64,000 bases of DNA, taken from assembly GCF_009735625.1 (NCBI RefSeq), contig NZ_CP046244.1, positions 1,674,001-1,738,000 on the forward strand. Direction: 5' to 3'. The translations under genes were made by a program, and so were the position numbers. The notes under the pieces were generated by a model. That model was not told the DNA's origin and did no database searches. It worked only from the letters and a program-made list of their open reading frames with translations. Below, one piece after another: positions 62,823-64,000 of the stretch; position 1 is the first letter of the stretch, and the number at the start of each line of letters is the position of its first letter. The stretch comes from Moorella glycerini (lineage in GTDB: Bacteria > Bacillota > DSM-521 > Neomoorellales > Neomoorellaceae).

Positions 62823-64000
62823 TTGTTTATAGAAAGGCTTGTAGCCCAGGGACGGCCTTTTTTAAACTGCGATCTTAAACCTTCTGAAACTTTAAGGTTA
62901 ATTTCTGATGTAGCCGGAGAAAGCCGTTGTTTAGAAAATATCATTATAATTGAGGCGGAAAAGGAAGATGATTTTAAAGCTGTTTTATTACCTCTTCAGA
63001 CTTGGGGGGATTATATAGAAGAAGGTGATAGTAATAAAAGAAAGAAGAAAATTACCTTTATCCCGGATATAGAACGGGGTCTGGGTTTACCTTTTATTAA
63101 ACCCGGTACTGGTAACCCTACAGCACCCCAGGGTAAGTACGGTGTTCCTGTGTACCTTATATTCCCCAAACAAGTATCAGAGTTCATAACAAATGAAAGC
63201 AAAGTCAAGGCCTTCTGGCGCGGGCGCCTGGAAAGAACTCTGGCTTTACCATGGCAACTTTCTGATACAGATGTCTTTATCCTTGGTAATCTTTTAAAAG
63301 TAGCGGCGGGACAAGTAGAAGCAAGGATTAAAGAGAAGCAAAGCCAGGGCTATGGGTTAGTGAGTCTGGTTTTTCCTAATACCAGTGGTCCCTATCGTTA
63401 TAGTGATAAGAGACCGGTGAAAGGTGATCCTGACCATATCTTGGTAGGAGAAAGTGTTCTGAAACCAGGCAAGTTTATTGTAGCCCATTTACCAACGGTA
63501 GCAGAATTATTTTGGTTTTCCAAGATAGAGGAAGGTGCGGAAGAAGGAAAAAGAACAAAATGTAGTTTTTGCGGGAAAAATGGGGAAGCAGTTTCCGTTT
63601 ATAGTAAGGCCTGGTCATGGCTTGCCTACACCTGGGATTGCCCACTCTCTGAAGAACTAAAAACAAAAAAAAGAGAGATTAACCTCGCTCAAGCTATTGG
63701 CGCTCTATGTCCTGATTGTTATCGAGCCCTTATCGTTGGAGCAGGTATATTTAATGAACTGGCTGGTTCCCTGGCCCCGCAGTTAACTAAAGAAATTTTT
63801 TTACCTGTTGCTTCAGCGGGAGGAAGAGAGGAAAAAGCTAAATCAAAAGTACGTTTGCCGGATATTCGTGGAGTAGCCCTGGTCTTACCTTTACTCGAAG
63901 AAGATGAAGAGGCGCCTGAATATTTTACTGAGGCATTAACAACTTTGAGACAAAAAAATGTTCGTCAAGGGAAAAAGGATAGATTTCTCAAAGCTATAAC
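62823..64000 (+). CDS. Type I CRISPR-Cas large-subunit candidate (Cas8-like, zinc finger), 3' end outside window
   Basis: The frame is open from TTG at 62823 (GGGAGGTGA upstream) to the window edge: 392 complete codons. The protein begins MFIERLVAQGRPFLNCDLKP. It carries a paired-Cys motif, CSFCGKNG near residues 244-251 and CPDC near 294-297, followed by LPLLEEDEE. A CxxC...CxxC zinc finger in a ~500-600-residue protein just after cas6 is typical of Cas8b/Cst1/Csh1-type Cascade large subunits. I cannot assign the subtype, and the sequence does not clearly match one that I know. Confidence 0.65.
   Translation, partial: MFIERLVAQGRPFLNCDLKPSETLRLISDVAGESRCLENIIIIEAEKEDDFKAVLLPLQTWGDYIEEGDSNKRKKKITFIPDIERGLGLPFIKPGTGNPTAPQGKYGVPVYLIFPKQVSEFITNESKVKAFWRGRLERTLALPWQLSDTDVFILGNLLKVAAGQVEARIKEKQSQGYGLVSLVFPNTSGPYRYSDKRPVKGDPDHILVGESVLKPGKFIVAHLPTVAELFWFSKIEEGAEEGKRTKCSFCGKNGEAVSVYSKAWSWLAYTWDCPLSEELKTKKREINLAQAIGALCPDCYRALIVGAGIFNELAGSLAPQLTKEIFLPVASAGGREEKAKSKVRLPDIRGVALVLPLLEEDEEAPEYFTEALTTLRQKNVRQGKKDRFLKAI

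Noticed and set aside
61700-64000. CRISPR repeat array near the cas genes
   Set aside because: No repeated 28-37-nt unit with regular spacers is present. An array, if any, lies outside the window.
1-64000. tRNA, rRNA or transposase genes
   Set aside because: No T-arm/acceptor pattern, rRNA-like stretch or transposase motif was seen on either strand.

Overview
The window looks like a chromosome segment of a thermophilic, spore-forming, strictly anaerobic clostridium close to Moorella (Thermoanaerobacterales). This is an inference from content: GC-rich low-GC-phylum genes with many GTG/TTG starts behind strong GGAGG sites, AddAB instead of RecBCD, an Agr-type cyclic peptide, a c-di-AMP riboswitch, a glutamate 2,3-aminomutase, a Tat-exported molybdoenzyme and YvrJ/DUF2922-type small genes. 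No rRNA, tRNA, insertion sequence or CRISPR array was seen.

Layout. 1-3.4 kb is a decayed accessory stretch: the 3' end of a GmrSD/DUF1524-type nuclease, a yvrJ gene, a DUF2922 remnant fused head-on to a 5'-truncated amidase with a 60-nt-periodic tail, a nucleotidyltransferase, a truncated VapC behind an intact small partner gene, then sfsA. 3.5-6.4 kb holds an agrB/agrD-like peptide operon and a membrane GGDEF/HD-GYP protein. 6.5-12.8 kb is a sulfur module: TusA, a LysR regulator, a YeeE/YedE transporter and a three-subunit thiosulfate/polysulfide-reductase-like molybdoenzyme. 12.9-17.4 kb is a tightly overlapping envelope operon (GT2-PIG-L fusion, GCS2-like ligase, phosphatidylserine-decarboxylase-like protein, DedA). 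17.4-18.9 kb is a c-di-AMP riboswitch with terminator followed by glutamate 2,3-aminomutase.

19-25.5 kb carries motAB, a CodA-like deaminase, lgt, adenine deaminase and two broken small genes. 25.5-32.8 kb has a secreted protein, an ABC importer, a LacI regulator and a Cof-type HAD phosphatase. 32.8-38.9 kb holds an EAL-CBS-GGDEF gene split by a frameshift, a decayed sugar isomerase, a bactofilin-like membrane protein and a chemoreceptor. 38.9-46.9 kb is a phosphate-starvation island: phoA, an orphan PhoP-type regulator, two near-identical pstS copies and pstCAB. Four promoters there carry arrays of Pho-type 7-mers at an exact 11-bp period. A vapBC pair follows.

47.8-60.2 kb is a DNA-end-processing cluster (YhaO/YhaN-like SbcDC pair, addB, addA), then a Tat-exported D-aminoacylase. 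The last 2 kb open a type I CRISPR-Cas operon: Cas6 and a zinc-finger large-subunit candidate cut by the window edge. Themes that recur are nucleotide second messengers (c-di-GMP, c-di-AMP), phosphate and sulfur acquisition, and small-gene decay at accessory junctions.
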